Positions 27,550 to 36,087 are shown, counted from the first letter of the stretch. The stretch is 64,000 bases of DNA from Clostridia bacterium (GCA_017432165.1 JAFRJS010000090.1:1-64000); one strand, 5' to 3'. Numbers and translations are program-made. Notes: generated by a model from the letters alone, not told the origin.

Positions 27550-28599
27550 TTAATCTGTAAAAGTTATGTCTAAATTTTTACACTTTGGAAAAATTTTAGC
27601 AATTTGACCTTCAAATTTTCGTGGGATAATAACATTTTTTAAACTTGTGCAACCAGAAAAAGCACAATTTGCAATGTTTTTGACACTAATAGAAATTATG
27701 ATTGATTCTAAATTTGTGCAATTATCAAAAGCCAAATGGCCAATGCTTTTGACGCTATTAGGAATTATGATTGATTCTAAACTTGTGCAACCACTAAAAG
27801 CAGAGTCGCTAATGCTTGTAAGATTAGTTGGTAGCGTAATCGAAGTTAAATTTTCGCAACCATAAAAAGCACATCTGCTAATGCTTGTAACACTATTAGG
27901 AATTGTGATTGATTCTAAACTTTTACAACGGCTAAAAGCAGAGTCGCTAATGCTTGTAAGACTAGTTGGTAGCGTAATCGAAGTTAAATTTTCGCAACCA
28001 CTAAAAGCACCACTGCCAATGTGTGTAACACTATTAGGAATTGTGATTGATTCTAAACTTTTGCAATCACGAAAAGTTTCGTCGCCAATGCTTTTGACGT
28101 TATTAGGAATTGTAATTGATTTTAAATTTGTGCAATTAAGAAAAGTAAGGGCGTTAATACTTGTAAGATCATTTGGTAGTGTAATTGATTTTAAATTTTC
28201 GCAACCATCAAAAGCACCACTGTCAATGCTTGTAACACTATTAGGAATTATGATTGATTCTAAACTTTTACAACGGCTAAAAGCAAAGTTGTCAATACTT
28301 GTAAGATTAGTTGGTAGCGTAATCGAAGTTAAATTTTCGCAACCATAAAAAGCACATCTGCTAATGCTTGTAACACTATTAGGAATTGTAATTGATTTTA
28401 AATTTGTGCAACCACTAAAAGCATGTTTGCCAATTTTTGTAACGCCGTCAGTAACGGTAACCGATGTTAAGTTTTTATCGCATTTAAAACGTCTTGCGCC
28501 ATCGTATGTACCTTCGTAAGCAGAAGCTGAATTAATTGAAAAAATTGCTAAAAAGAAAAACACCATTAAACCCAGTAGATTTTTAATTTTTTTGTCCAT
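27550..28599 (-). CDS. Secreted leucine-rich-repeat (BspA-type, LRR_5) surface protein
   Basis: A 349-residue protein with a signal peptide (about 1-27, ending 'SINSASA'). It has about 12 tandem 23-residue repeats of the pattern (N/S)L-x-SITIPNSVTSI-x3-AF-x-GC, followed by a short degenerate C-terminal unit. BspA-type repeats occur in adhesins and surface proteins of gut and oral bacteria. No sortase motif, membrane anchor or cell-wall-binding domain is present, so it is probably released or held non-covalently. A near-perfect promoter lies upstream at 28644-28672 and a terminator follows. Confidence 0.88.
   Translation of the reverse strand: MDKKIKNLLGLMVFFFLAIFSINSASAYEGTYDGARRFKCDKNLTSVTVTDGVTKIGKHAFSGCTNLKSITIPNSVTSISRCAFYGCENLTSITLPTNLTSIDNFAFSRCKSLESIIIPNSVTSIDSGAFDGCENLKSITLPNDLTSINALTFLNCTNLKSITIPNNVKSIGDETFRDCKSLESITIPNSVTHIGSGAFSGCENLTSITLPTSLTSISDSAFSRCKSLESITIPNSVTSISRCAFYGCENLTSITLPTNLTSISDSAFSGCTSLESIIIPNSVKSIGHLAFDNCTNLESIIISISVKNIANCAFSGCTSLKNVIIPRKFEGQIAKIFPKCKNLDITFTD
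27815..27906. repeat. Exact 92-bp repeat inside the LRR gene (copy 1)
   Basis: This segment is identical to 28298-28389. The offset is 483 bp, seven 69-bp repeat units. Surrounding units are near-copies. Recombination between the copies would delete or add seven whole repeats in frame. Confidence 0.9.
28298..28389. repeat. Exact 92-bp repeat inside the LRR gene (copy 2)
   Basis: The second identical copy of the 92-bp segment at 27815-27906, in the same orientation. Confidence 0.9.
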
Positions 28600-28643
28600 G
28601 CTATAACCAAACCTTTCTATAATTATAATCTTAACGCAATTAT

Positions 28644-28672
28644 ATTATAACATAAACATTTTAACTTGTCAA
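28644..28672 (-). promoter_or_regulatory. Promoter of the LRR gene
   Basis: On the minus strand TTGACA (28672-28667), 17 bases and TATAAT (28649-28644) match the sigma-A consensus perfectly, about 45 bases before the ATG. Strong constitutive expression is expected. Confidence 0.85.
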
Positions 28673-28694
28673 TAAATTTTGCTAAAATAAAAAA

Positions 28695-28721
28695 CTGCAA
28701 AACTCAAACCAAGTTTTGCAG
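28695..28721 (-). terminator. Terminator of the ferredoxin gene
   Basis: A perfect 10-bp stem CTGCAAAACT/AGTTTTGCAG with a 7-base loop. On the minus strand it is followed by TTTTTTATTTT, 18 bases after the ferredoxin stop. Confidence 0.85.
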
Positions 28722-28739
28722 CAGTTAATTTTTTTGTTT

Positions 28740-28928
28740 TTATTCTTCTGAGATTGCGTCCACCGGGCAAATCTCGCAAGATTCTTTTGCTTTTTCTTTT
28801 AAATTTTCCGGGATCTCATCTGCCGTGCATTCGGATTTATCATCTGCGTTTAATTTAAAAATTTCCGGGCAAATATCCACACACATTCCGCACCCGATGC
28901 ACATATCTTGGTCAACTTTTATTTTCAT
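28740..28928 (-). CDS. Small [4Fe-4S] ferredoxin
   Basis: A 62-residue acidic ferredoxin. The cluster ligands are C-x2-C-x2-C in 'DMCIGCGMCVDICPEIF' and a distal cysteine in 'ESCEICPVDAI'. This is the single-cluster layout, with two further cysteines that could form a disulfide. It is a soluble one-electron carrier; the partner is not evident. It is monocistronic, with its own terminator. Confidence 0.93.
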   Translation of the reverse strand: MKIKVDQDMCIGCGMCVDICPEIFKLNADDKSECTADEIPENLKEKAKESCEICPVDAISEE

Positions 28929-29096
28929 TTTAAATCAAATCCTCTCTAAAAAACTTACAGTAATAATTATATATGAAAAATGTCTTTGTATCAATAAAAA
29001 ATATTTTTTTAAAAAATGTGAATAATTAAGTTTTAATTTATTACACTAAATACTGGGTAAAACAAGAAAAAACTAATATTTAGGAGGAGTATAAAA

Positions 29097-29639
29097 ATGA
29101 AAGCTACCGGGATAGTGCGAAGAATGGATGACCTTGGCAGAGTGGTGATTCCAAAAGAAATTCGCAAGACTATGAGAATAAGAAAAGGGGATTCGCTGGA
29201 AATTTACACAGATTCTTCCGAAAAAATAATATTTAAAAAATATTCTTCTATGGCGGAGATTTCTTCCTTTGCGGGAAACTACGCAAATGTGGTTTCCAAA
29301 GCTATTAATTTGCCTGTGCTTATTTCTGATTGTGATGAAGTGGTTGCGGCCGGTGGAGCTTCTAAAAAGGAATTTTTAGGCAGAAAAATAAGCGAAGAAA
29401 TTAAAAAACTAATAAGCAAAAGAAGCCATTTTTTAAATAGTGAATCAAAATCAGAAAAAATTTATCCTTTAGAAAGCTTGGAGAATGAAGCGGCGTGTGT
29501 GGCGGGAATTATTTCCGGCGGAGATGTAATGGGTAGCTTGATAGTACTGGAAGGAAACGAAAAAAATGATTTTTCTAAAGAAAACTTTTTGCTTATAAAA
29601 ACAGTGGCGGAGTTAATGGGAAAACACTTGGAAAATTAA
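29097..29639 (+). CDS. spoVT: Stage V sporulation protein T
   Basis: A 180-residue protein with an N-terminal AbrB domain (KATGIVRRMDDLGRVVIPKEIRKTMRI, read in two pieces) and a C-terminal GAF-like domain ('SDCDEVVAAGGASKKEFLGRKISEEI', 'GGDVMGSLIVLEGNE'). In Bacillus SpoVT tunes sigma-G-dependent genes in the forespore. Length matches the family (about 178). An AGGAGG-like site precedes the ATG. It is the second, longer AbrB-type protein in this window. Confidence 0.93.
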   Translation: MKATGIVRRMDDLGRVVIPKEIRKTMRIRKGDSLEIYTDSSEKIIFKKYSSMAEISSFAGNYANVVSKAINLPVLISDCDEVVAAGGASKKEFLGRKISEEIKKLISKRSHFLNSESKSEKIYPLESLENEAACVAGIISGGDVMGSLIVLEGNEKNDFSKENFLLIKTVAELMGKHLEN

Positions 29640-29664
29640 TTTTTTATATTTTATATAAACAAAC

Positions 29665-29692
29665 TTGACATACTTTTTTTAATATATATAAT
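29665..29692 (+). promoter_or_regulatory. Promoter of the basic protein gene at 29731
   Basis: TTGACA (29665-29670), a 16-base spacer and TATAAT (29687-29692) are both perfect boxes, 38 bases before the ATG. Confidence 0.8.
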
Positions 29693-29730
29693 ATATGTAT
29701 AAAATATTAAATTGAAAGGATGATCAAGAT

Positions 29731-30489
29731 ATGGCTGAAATGGAAAAAACTCTCAGACCACGAATGCCTCTTCCAAATGAGAAAAAAATACCAAGTCCAC
29801 CGAAAAATAAACCACAATTAAAAAAACTTGCAATAACTGTAACAAAACTTAAAGCACCAATGCTTCCGGATAAACTTTTAAAAGTTACTCCAGAACAAAG
29901 AAAATACGCAACATCAATAGCAAATATTATTATAAATTGTAATGCGGATTTAAAACAGTACAAAAAAGTTGTGCCGAAAGAAAAAGTTTACTCCGAAAAA
30001 AATAAAGAGCAAATTATATACGCAATTTTGCAGTGTAAAAATCTTAAAACTATTAAAGAAAAATACAAAAATTCACTTGAGTTTTTGGAGAGCGGTATGA
30101 TTGAGGTTTTCCATAAAAATAAAACACCTGAAGATGTAACAAGATCTCTTAATGCTATTATAGATAGATTGAAAAAAGAAAAAAGAACTGCTAAATTGGG
30201 TGGAGCGGGTAAAAAATATCTTCTAGATGCAAGAAATTTTATCGAACGTAAATCAAAATTCCCACAAGCCATAAAAATTAGATGTCTTAATGAATTTTGT
30301 GAATTTATAGAAATGAACATAAAAATTCTTTCCAAAACATATAATAAATTTAAAGAAATTGTGGACGATACTGATTTTTACGAAGCATTACAAGATAATA
30401 GTTTTAATACGTTCGAAAAATTTCAAAAAGAGTTTATAAAGAACTTTAAGTTATCTTATAAAAAAGTATTAAAGCCATTGGAAAAATAA
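29731..30489 (+). CDS. Lysine-rich soluble protein, unknown function
   Basis: A 252-residue basic protein. The N-terminus is proline-rich and disordered in appearance ('RPRMPLPNEKKIPSPP', about 8-25), followed by a largely helical remainder ('DVTRSLNAIIDRLKKEKR', 'KFKEIVDDTDFYEAL'). There is no signal peptide or membrane helix. It has its own consensus promoter and an AAAGGA site 10 bases before the ATG, so it is expressed alone. I do not recognise a family. A nucleic-acid-binding or translocated protein is conceivable, but nothing in the sequence decides it. Confidence 0.65.
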   Translation: MAEMEKTLRPRMPLPNEKKIPSPPKNKPQLKKLAITVTKLKAPMLPDKLLKVTPEQRKYATSIANIIINCNADLKQYKKVVPKEKVYSEKNKEQIIYAILQCKNLKTIKEKYKNSLEFLESGMIEVFHKNKTPEDVTRSLNAIIDRLKKEKRTAKLGGAGKKYLLDARNFIERKSKFPQAIKIRCLNEFCEFIEMNIKILSKTYNKFKEIVDDTDFYEALQDNSFNTFEKFQKEFIKNFKLSYKKVLKPLEK

Positions 30490-30495
30490 ACAAGC

Positions 30496-32010
30496 TTATT
30501 TTAAAATTAAACTTTGCCCTTCCATTTGGGAGGGTTTTTCTATGCCCAAAATTTCAAGAATAGTCGGAGCAATATCGCAAAGAGCGCCGTTTTTTTTAAG
30601 TTTGCAATCGATACCGACCAAGGAAAAGGGCACGGGGTTTGTTGTGTGCGCTGTAAATGGGTTTAAATTTTCATCAAGCATTTTTTCGGCATTTCCGTGG
30701 TCAGCCGTAATAATTGATATCCCGCCTGTTTTTTTCATTTCGGTTATTATTTTTTTAACGCAGTTGTCAATTGTTTCCACAGCACGTTTTGCGGCGTTTA
30801 TGTTTCCTGTATGGCCGACCATGTCTGGGTTTGCGTAATTAACAACTATCAATCCGTATTTTTGCTTTTTTATGTTTTCTATAACTTTTTCGGTTACTTC
30901 GTTTGCGCTCATTTCTGGTTTTAAGTCGTATGTTTTTACTTTTGGTGAATTTACTATGATTCTGTCTTCATTTTTATATGGTTTTTCAATTCCGCCGTTA
31001 AAAAAGAATGTTACATGGGCGTATTTTTCTGTTTCTGCTATTTTTAGCTGGTTAATATTCTTTTTAGATAGATATTCGCTTAGGGTATTGGAAATTTCGC
31101 GCGGTTTAAAAATAACAGAAGCGTTTTTTAGGTTTTTATCGTACTCGGTCATGCATGCGTATTTTTTTATAAGCACAGATTTTGTGTTTTTTAATAAGTT
31201 TGTTTTTTCGGTAAATAGTTTTGTTATTTGCCTTGCTCTGTCCGGCCTAAAATTAAAGCATATTATGCCGTCCTTTTCATTTATTCCCTTGTATCCTTTA
31301 ATAGCGCACGGTGGAATGAATTCGTCGGTAATGTTTTCTTTATAAAATTTATCAATAGCGGTTTTTGCATTATCTGTTTTTTTGCCCTCTGCGTTTGCCA
31401 TGCAGTTGTAAGCTTTTATTGTGCGCTCCCAATTTTTGTCGCGGTCCATGGAGTAGTATCTCCCGCAGATAGTTGCGATTTTAACCGAATTGTTGTTAGA
31501 TATATATTTTTCAAGGGCACTTATATATTTTACTGCAGATTTTGGGGTAGTATCACGGCCGTCCAACCATGCGTGAATATATATTTTGGGTACGTTTTTA
31601 CTTTTTGCAAGATTAATAAGTGCAAAAAGATGATTTATATGACTGTGTATTCCGCCGTCGGAAAGCAGTCCCATTAAATGCAGCGCAGAATTATTTTTTA
31701 TAACGTAATCGCACACGGAATTTATCTCTTGGTTTAAATTAAAATCCCCGTTTTCTATGCATTTGTTAATGTATGTAAAATCCTGATAAACTACTCTGCC
31801 TGCGCCGATGTTTGTATGCCCCACTTCTGAATTGCCCATTTGGTTTTTTGGCAGACCGACTTTTAATCCGGAAGCTTCCAAAATTGCAAGCGGATTATTT
31901 TTAAAAGTCTTATCCAAAAAAGGTGTGTTTGCCATTTTTATTGCGTTGCCAACCGAATTGTCGCTTATTCCAAAGCCGTCCAGAATTATAAGTAAAACAC
32001 GTTTTTCCAT
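30496..32010 (-). CDS. gpmI: 2,3-bisphosphoglycerate-independent phosphoglycerate mutase
   Basis: A 504-residue manganese enzyme of glycolysis in the alkaline-phosphatase superfamily. The metal-binding start is 'LIILDGFGISDNSVGNAI', the catalytic serine is in 'QMGNSEVGHTNIGAGR', and later motifs are 'HAWLDGRDTTPKSA', 'NFRPDRARQIT', 'VNYANPDMVGHTG' and 'ITADHGNAEKM'. It is last in the operon pgk-tpiA-gpmI, 19 bases after tpiA. Manganese- and pH-dependent iPGMs are common in sporeformers. Confidence 0.96.
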   Translation of the reverse strand: MEKRVLLIILDGFGISDNSVGNAIKMANTPFLDKTFKNNPLAILEASGLKVGLPKNQMGNSEVGHTNIGAGRVVYQDFTYINKCIENGDFNLNQEINSVCDYVIKNNSALHLMGLLSDGGIHSHINHLFALINLAKSKNVPKIYIHAWLDGRDTTPKSAVKYISALEKYISNNNSVKIATICGRYYSMDRDKNWERTIKAYNCMANAEGKKTDNAKTAIDKFYKENITDEFIPPCAIKGYKGINEKDGIICFNFRPDRARQITKLFTEKTNLLKNTKSVLIKKYACMTEYDKNLKNASVIFKPREISNTLSEYLSKKNINQLKIAETEKYAHVTFFFNGGIEKPYKNEDRIIVNSPKVKTYDLKPEMSANEVTEKVIENIKKQKYGLIVVNYANPDMVGHTGNINAAKRAVETIDNCVKKIITEMKKTGGISIITADHGNAEKMLDENLNPFTAHTTNPVPFSLVGIDCKLKKNGALCDIAPTILEILGIEKPSQMEGQSLILK

Positions 32011-32029
32011 AAGTATTCACCACTAAAAA

Positions 32030-32776
32030 TTAAATATTTTCTGCTGCGTTTATTATTTTCATAAATTCTTCCACGTCCAGTGATGCCCCGCCAACAAGTG
32101 CGCCGTCGATATTTGGCATTTTAAATAAATCTTTTGCGTTGCCACTTTTTACGGAGCCCCCGTAAAGGACTTTTATTTGGCCGTGGTTGTAGTTTTTATT
32201 TATAAAATCTTTTATCATCTTGCACATTTCTTCGGCTTGCTCGGGCGAAATTGCTTTTCCCGTGCCAATTGCCCAAATAGGTTCATAAGCTATGATTATG
32301 TTTTTAAGTTCGTTTTTTTCTATATTTTTTAAAGTATTTTTTATTTGATTTATAATTACACTATTTTGAATATTTTGCATGCGTTCGTTTTCGTTTTCAC
32401 CAACGCAAAAAATTATATGAAGATTATTTGCAAGTGCTGCTTTGATTTTTTCCCCTATAAGCTCGTTTGATTCATCAAAATAGGTTTTGCGTTCACTGTG
32501 CCCCAAAATAACGTAGTCGGCGCCGGAATTTTTTAGCATTTTGGGTGATATTTCCCCCGTAAATGCTCCTGAGTTTTTAAAGTGGCAATTTTGTCCGCCT
32601 ATTTTTGCAGTGGATCCCTTTAATTTTTCCGCCATGCAGTAAATAGAAGTAAAAGGAGGACAAAATATAACCTTAGATTTAAAATTTTGCTTTTTGTTTA
32701 AAAATTCAGAAGCATATTTAATTGTTTCGCTTGGCGTTTGGTTCATTTTAAAATTAGCTGCAATTATTTTGCTCAT
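32030..32776 (-). CDS. tpiA: Triosephosphate isomerase
   Basis: A 248-residue TIM barrel. Catalytic residues are visible: Asn and Lys in 'ANFKMN', His in 'LGHSERKTYF', and Glu in 'AYEPIWAIGTGKAISPEQAEE'; the phosphate loop is 'LYGGSVKSGNAKDL'. I start at ATG 32776, 7 bases after AAGGAAG; a longer reading from 32824 adds 16 unneeded residues. It is the middle gene of the glycolytic operon. Confidence 0.97.
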   Translation of the reverse strand: MSKIIAANFKMNQTPSETIKYASEFLNKKQNFKSKVIFCPPFTSIYCMAEKLKGSTAKIGGQNCHFKNSGAFTGEISPKMLKNSGADYVILGHSERKTYFDESNELIGEKIKAALANNLHIIFCVGENENERMQNIQNSVIINQIKNTLKNIEKNELKNIIIAYEPIWAIGTGKAISPEQAEEMCKMIKDFINKNYNHGQIKVLYGGSVKSGNAKDLFKMPNIDGALVGGASLDVEEFMKIINAAENI

Positions 32777-32835
32777 TTTGTTCTTCCTTCTTTCTGTGCA
32801 AAAATTCCCCTTAAGTAAAATCAAGGGGAAAATAT

Positions 32836-34029
32836 TTATTTTTCGTCAATTGCTTCAAGCGCCGGGAAGGATTTTCCTTCTAAAAATTTAAGGGTTGCCC
32901 CTCCACCGGTGGAAATGTGAGTAACTTTGTCTTTAAACCCTAAGTTTTGAATTGCCGCAGCAGAATCTCCGCCGCCGATTATAGATGTTGCTTCGCTGTT
33001 TGCAACAGCCCTTGCGATTCCGGCTGTTCCTTTTTGAAAGTTTTTCCATTCATATACACCCAGAGGCCCATTCCAGATTATGGTTTTTGCTTTTAAGATA
33101 GTTTCCGAAAAAAGTTTTACTGTTTTTTGGCCTATATCAAGGCCGGTCCAACCGTTTGGAATTTTATCTGAATCAACTGTTTTAAATTCCGTGTCTGCGC
33201 TGTATTTTAATCCCACCACATTGTCCAAAGGCAAAAGTATTTTAACTCCTTTTTCTTTTGCTTTTGCCATTATGTTTTTGGCCAGGCTTATTTTGTCTTT
33301 TTCGCAAATCGAATCTCCCACAGAATACCCTAAGGCGTTTGTAAAAGTATAAGACATTCCGCCGCCAATGATCAGGGTGTCCACTTTTTCCATCAAATTG
33401 TTTATAACTTCTATTTTGTCTGATATTTTAGCTCCACCCAAGATGGCAACAAATGGCCTTTTGGGTGATTTTAAAGCGCTGCCTAGTATTTTTATTTCTT
33501 TTTCTACCAAAAAGCCGCAAGCAGAGGGAAGATACTTTGTTATGCCAACCGTTGAAGCGTGCGCTCTGTGGCAAACCGCAAAAGCATCGTTTATATACAC
33601 GTCTGCAAGAGAGGCAAGATATTTGGAAAAATTTTCGTCGTTTTCGCATTCTCTTTCGTCAAATCGAATATTTTCCAGCATGCAAACATCGCCAAAATTA
33701 AGCTTGACAATAGTTTTTTTGGTGTTTTCTCCTTCGATTTCCGGTAAAAGTTTTATTTCTTTTCCCAGAACTTTAGATAAATAATTTGCAATGGGTTTTA
33801 ATGAAAATTTGCTGTCATTTTTGCTTTTTGGCCTGCCAAGATGGGAACAGATAATTATTTTTGAATTATTTTCTATTAGATATTTTATGGTTTTTAAAGA
33901 TTCATCAATTTTTTTAGTGTCAATAATATTAAGTTTAGAATCTAAAGGTACATTAAGGTCGCAGCGTAAAAAAACAGTTCTGTTTTTTACGTTTATATCG
34001 GTAATGCTTTTTTTATTTAAATAATTCAT
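32836..34029 (-). CDS. pgk: Phosphoglycerate kinase
   Basis: A 397-residue two-domain kinase. The substrate site has 'RTVFLRCDLNVPLD', 'ICSHLGRPKSK' and 'YINDAFAVCHRAHAS'. The nucleotide site has 'ILGGAKISDKI', 'NGPLGVYEW' and 'STGGGATLKFLEG'. The start at 34029 follows AAAGGAA. It opens the pgk-tpiA-gpmI operon; gapA is not next to it in this window. The promoter at 34078-34106 is close to consensus. Confidence 0.97.
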   Translation of the reverse strand: MNYLNKKSITDINVKNRTVFLRCDLNVPLDSKLNIIDTKKIDESLKTIKYLIENNSKIIICSHLGRPKSKNDSKFSLKPIANYLSKVLGKEIKLLPEIEGENTKKTIVKLNFGDVCMLENIRFDERECENDENFSKYLASLADVYINDAFAVCHRAHASTVGITKYLPSACGFLVEKEIKILGSALKSPKRPFVAILGGAKISDKIEVINNLMEKVDTLIIGGGMSYTFTNALGYSVGDSICEKDKISLAKNIMAKAKEKGVKILLPLDNVVGLKYSADTEFKTVDSDKIPNGWTGLDIGQKTVKLFSETILKAKTIIWNGPLGVYEWKNFQKGTAGIARAVANSEATSIIGGGDSAAAIQNLGFKDKVTHISTGGGATLKFLEGKSFPALEAIDEK

Positions 34030-34077
34030 CGTATGTTCCTTTCTTTTTTGCAATACGAATTTTTTAAGTATGCATGT

Positions 34078-34106
34078 ATTATATATGTAATGGAAAAATC
34101 TTTCAA
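34078..34106 (-). promoter_or_regulatory. Promoter of the pgk-tpiA-gpmI operon
   Basis: On the minus strand TTGAAA (34106-34101), 17 bases and TATAAT (34083-34078), about 50 bases before the pgk ATG. Confidence 0.8.
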
Positions 34107-34110
34107 GTGC

Positions 34111-34129
34111 AGGGCTAAAGTTTAGCCCT
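34111..34129 (-). terminator. Second hairpin after the cysteine-rich peptide gene
   Basis: AGGGCTA (34111-34117) pairs with TAGCCCT (34123-34129) around a 5-base loop, directly upstream of the pgk promoter. Together with the hairpin at 34142 it isolates pgk from upstream transcription. Confidence 0.5.
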
Positions 34130-34141
34130 TAAAAATAATTA

Positions 34142-34164
34142 ACCGGCCATTTAAAACGACCGGT
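34142..34164 (-). terminator. Terminator of the cysteine-rich peptide gene
   Basis: ACCGG (34142-34146) pairs with CCGGT (34160-34164). On the minus strand it is followed by TTAATTATTTTTAA. It starts 11 bases after the peptide's stop. Confidence 0.55.
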
Positions 34165-34174
34165 AATTAAATTT

Positions 34175-34324
34175 TTAGCCCCTGCAGCTACAAGTTGACC
34201 TCTGATCGGTGGGTGTAAAGTTTCCGTTTTTTATTTGCCCTGTAAAAATGTTTCTACAAAATATGTTAGTGGGTAAATTTTTTAAAAAACATCTTGAGTT
34301 TTGTTTGCAGCAGTTTCTGTTCAT
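34175..34324 (-). CDS. 49-residue cysteine-rich peptide
   Basis: A short peptide gene with six cysteines (a CC pair near the start, then single cysteines at about 12 and 23, and a final CSC). It has no membrane helix or obvious signal peptide. The ATG follows AAGGAG by 7 bases, a strong site, and a 7-bp inverted repeat sits directly upstream; terminators follow. It is not the SCIFF precursor pattern, and no radical-SAM or export gene is adjacent. It could bind metal, form disulfides, or be a modified-peptide precursor or spore component. The function is unknown. Confidence 0.65.
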   Translation of the reverse strand: MNRNCCKQNSRCFLKNLPTNIFCRNIFTGQIKNGNFTPTDQRSTCSCRG

Positions 34325-34337
34325 TTTATCACTCCTT

Positions 34338-34360
34338 ATGGGAATATCTATACTTCCCAT
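34338..34360 (-). promoter_or_regulatory. Inverted repeat abutting the cysteine-rich peptide's ribosome site
   Basis: ATGGGAA (34338-34344) and TTCCCAT (34354-34360) form a perfect 7-bp stem with a 9-base loop. The AAGGAG ribosome site (34332-34337) begins at the very next base. It could be an operator, an mRNA 5' stabiliser or a translational switch. Confidence 0.5.
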
Positions 34361-34651
34361 ATTATATTTTATGAAAGCTTAATCCGTTTTGTCACATCTA
34401 TTTTTAAATGTTATGCATTTACTATTTTTATTAATACAATATTTTTCGAAAATTCATCTAAATTTAAGTTGAAAAATTGATTTATTTGTAGAATAAAAAT
34501 TAATGCACATATGAAAAATAAATTATGTGGAAAAAATTGTTGAAATTGTTAATAGTGTAAAATTTTATACTCTTTTTTTATATCGAATACATACTTTGGC
34601 TACTGTTAAGATTTTGATATTCATGATTTTTATTTTCTTGAAAAAAACAAA
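34361..34651. other. Non-coding stretch between the cysteine-rich peptide gene and ftsZ
   Basis: About 290 very A+T-rich bases. The only open frame (34527-34736, plus strand) has no ribosome site, runs through the ftsZ terminator and is judged spurious. A loose promoter-like pair is visible at about 34470-34500, but no transcript or element can be supported. Confidence 0.5.
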
Positions 34652-34680
34652 TAACCATGCGGCTTTTAGCTGCATGGTTA
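34652..34680 (-). terminator. Terminator of ftsZ
   Basis: A 12-bp stem (34652-34663 with 34669-34680, one G-U pair) with a 5-base loop. On the minus strand it is followed by TTTGTTTTTTTC, 22 bases after the ftsZ stop. Confidence 0.85.
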
Positions 34681-34702
34681 TGTTAAAAATATTAAGATGT
34701 TT

Positions 34703-35815
34703 TTATCTGTTTTTAAATATAGACATTATGTCATAAAAGCTGTCATCATCATTTGAGTCTGAGTCATTATTTGCAGGGGCCGGTGAAAAATGATTTCCGG
34801 TTCCAGCTTTTCCAAATGGTAGTTTGGTTGCATTTTGTGGAGCTGGCATGTAGGATTCTCTGGTTGAAAATCCTGTTGCGATTACTGTTACGCTGATTTC
34901 ATCGTCCATTTTTTCGTCAAACGCAGCACCCCAAATGATGTTTGCATCTTTGTCGGCTTGTTGTGCAATAAGCGAGGAAGCTGTTTCGATTTCGTCAAGT
35001 CCGATGTCAGGAGATGCTGTGATATTAACAATAACACCTTTTGCGCCGTTAATAGCAGTTTCGAGCAGAGGACTGGAAATTGCCATGTTAGCGGCTTCTT
35101 CGGCTTTGTCTTTGCCCGAAGCACGTCCAACGCCCATGTGTGCGTATCCTGCATCTTTCATGATTGCCGTAACGTCAGCAAAGTCAAGGTTTACAAGACC
35201 CGGGAGTAAGATTAAATCGGAAATGCTTTGTACGCCTTGTCTTAAAACATCGTCAGCAACAATAAATGCATTCATTAATGTTATTCTTTGTTGGCTTGCA
35301 AGTTTTAATCTTTCATTTGGTATTACAACAAGCGAATCTACTTGGTCTCTCAGCTCAGCGATACCGGATTCGGCTTGCGCCATTCTTTTTGCACCTTCAA
35401 AACCAAAAGGCTTAGTTACAATACCGATTGTAAGTATGCCCATTTCTCTGGCTATGCCTGCAACTATCGGTGCGGCACCTGTTCCGGTTCCGCCGCCCAT
35501 TCCTGCAGTAATGAACACCATGTCTGCACCTTTTAAAGCGGCTATAATCTCGTCGCGGCTTTCTTCTGCGGCTCTTTGACCGATTTCAGGCTTGGAACCT
35601 GCGCCTTTTCCTTTTGTAATTTTTTCACCTATTTGAATTTTTTGGGTGGCTTTTGAACGCATCAGGGCTTGTCTATCTGTATTTATACAAATAAATTCAA
35701 CGCACTTTACGCCCGAATCCACCATTCGGTTAACAGCATTTCCGCCGCCTCCGCCGACTCCAATTACTTTTATTTTTACTACGTCTTCTGCATTATTATC
35801 GAACTCGAAACCCAT
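34703..35815 (-). CDS. ftsZ: Cell division protein FtsZ
   Basis: A 370-residue tubulin-like GTPase that forms the division ring. The GTP site includes '[13 protein letters not shown]', the tubulin signature '[19 protein letters not shown]' and '[20 protein letters not shown]'. An acidic, Asn/Asp-rich linker leads to a C-terminal peptide ([11 protein letters not shown]) for FtsA/SepF binding. I start at 35815 ([13 protein letters not shown]), 11 bases after GGAGG; the 27 extra residues of the longer frame are not FtsZ-like. It is monocistronic here, away from the usual dcw cluster. Confidence 0.97.
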   Translation of the reverse strand: MGFEFDNNAEDVVKIKVIGVGGGGGNAVNRMVDSGVKCVEFICINTDRQALMRSKATQKIQIGEKITKGKGAGSKPEIGQRAAEESRDEIIAALKGADMVFITAGMGGGTGTGAAPIVAGIAREMGILTIGIVTKPFGFEGAKRMAQAESGIAELRDQVDSLVVIPNERLKLASQQRITLMNAFIVADDVLRQGVQSISDLILLPGLVNLDFADVTAIMKDAGYAHMGVGRASGKDKAEEAANMAISSPLLETAINGAKGVIVNITASPDIGLDEIETASSLIAQQADKDANIIWGAAFDEKMDDEISVTVIATGFSTRESYMPAPQNATKLPFGKAGTGNHFSPAPANNDSDSNDDDSFYDIMSIFKNR

Positions 35816-35994
35816 TACAATTACAACCTCCACTTTTAAATTTTTTATTATTTTAGATTTAATTTGTTTCAAATTATGTAATATAAAAGTTTTCAACTTA
35901 GTATATCATATAATTATATGTTTTTCAACAAAAATAAAAAAAATTTTTCTCGTTTTTTTTGGTTTTAATAATTTTTATTTATAAAAAATACAAA

Positions 35995-36023
35995 TTGACA
36001 AATTTATTTTTATTTTTTATAAT
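35995..36023 (+). promoter_or_regulatory. Promoter of the secreted protein gene at 36088
   Basis: TTGACA (35995-36000), 17 bases and TATAAT (36018-36023): both boxes and the spacing are perfect. Confidence 0.85.
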
Positions 36024-36087
36024 TATCTAATAGTTTATTTTTTAAAAACTTAAATATCAAATTTTAAAAAAGAAAGGAGAAGTATTC

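Noticed and set aside
27647-28348. Long repetitive plus-strand frames opposite the LRR gene, with a CRISPR-like periodicity
   Set aside because: They are the complement of 69-bp LRR repeats. The units are contiguous with no spacers, and the other strand gives a signal peptide and a canonical LRR_5 pattern.
29019-29050. Possible sigma-G promoter for spoVT (TGAATA ... CACTAAA)
   Set aside because: Spacing of about 19 bases and a poor -10 match; in such A+T-rich DNA this occurs by chance.
30542-31677. Several plus-strand frames within gpmI
   Set aside because: They are shadows of a complete, motif-rich gpmI on the minus strand and have no ribosome sites.
34527-34736. Plus-strand open frame of 69 codons between the cysteine-rich peptide gene and ftsZ
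   Set aside because: No ribosome site; it runs through the ftsZ terminator hairpin and into ftsZ, and the protein is low-complexity and hydrophobic.
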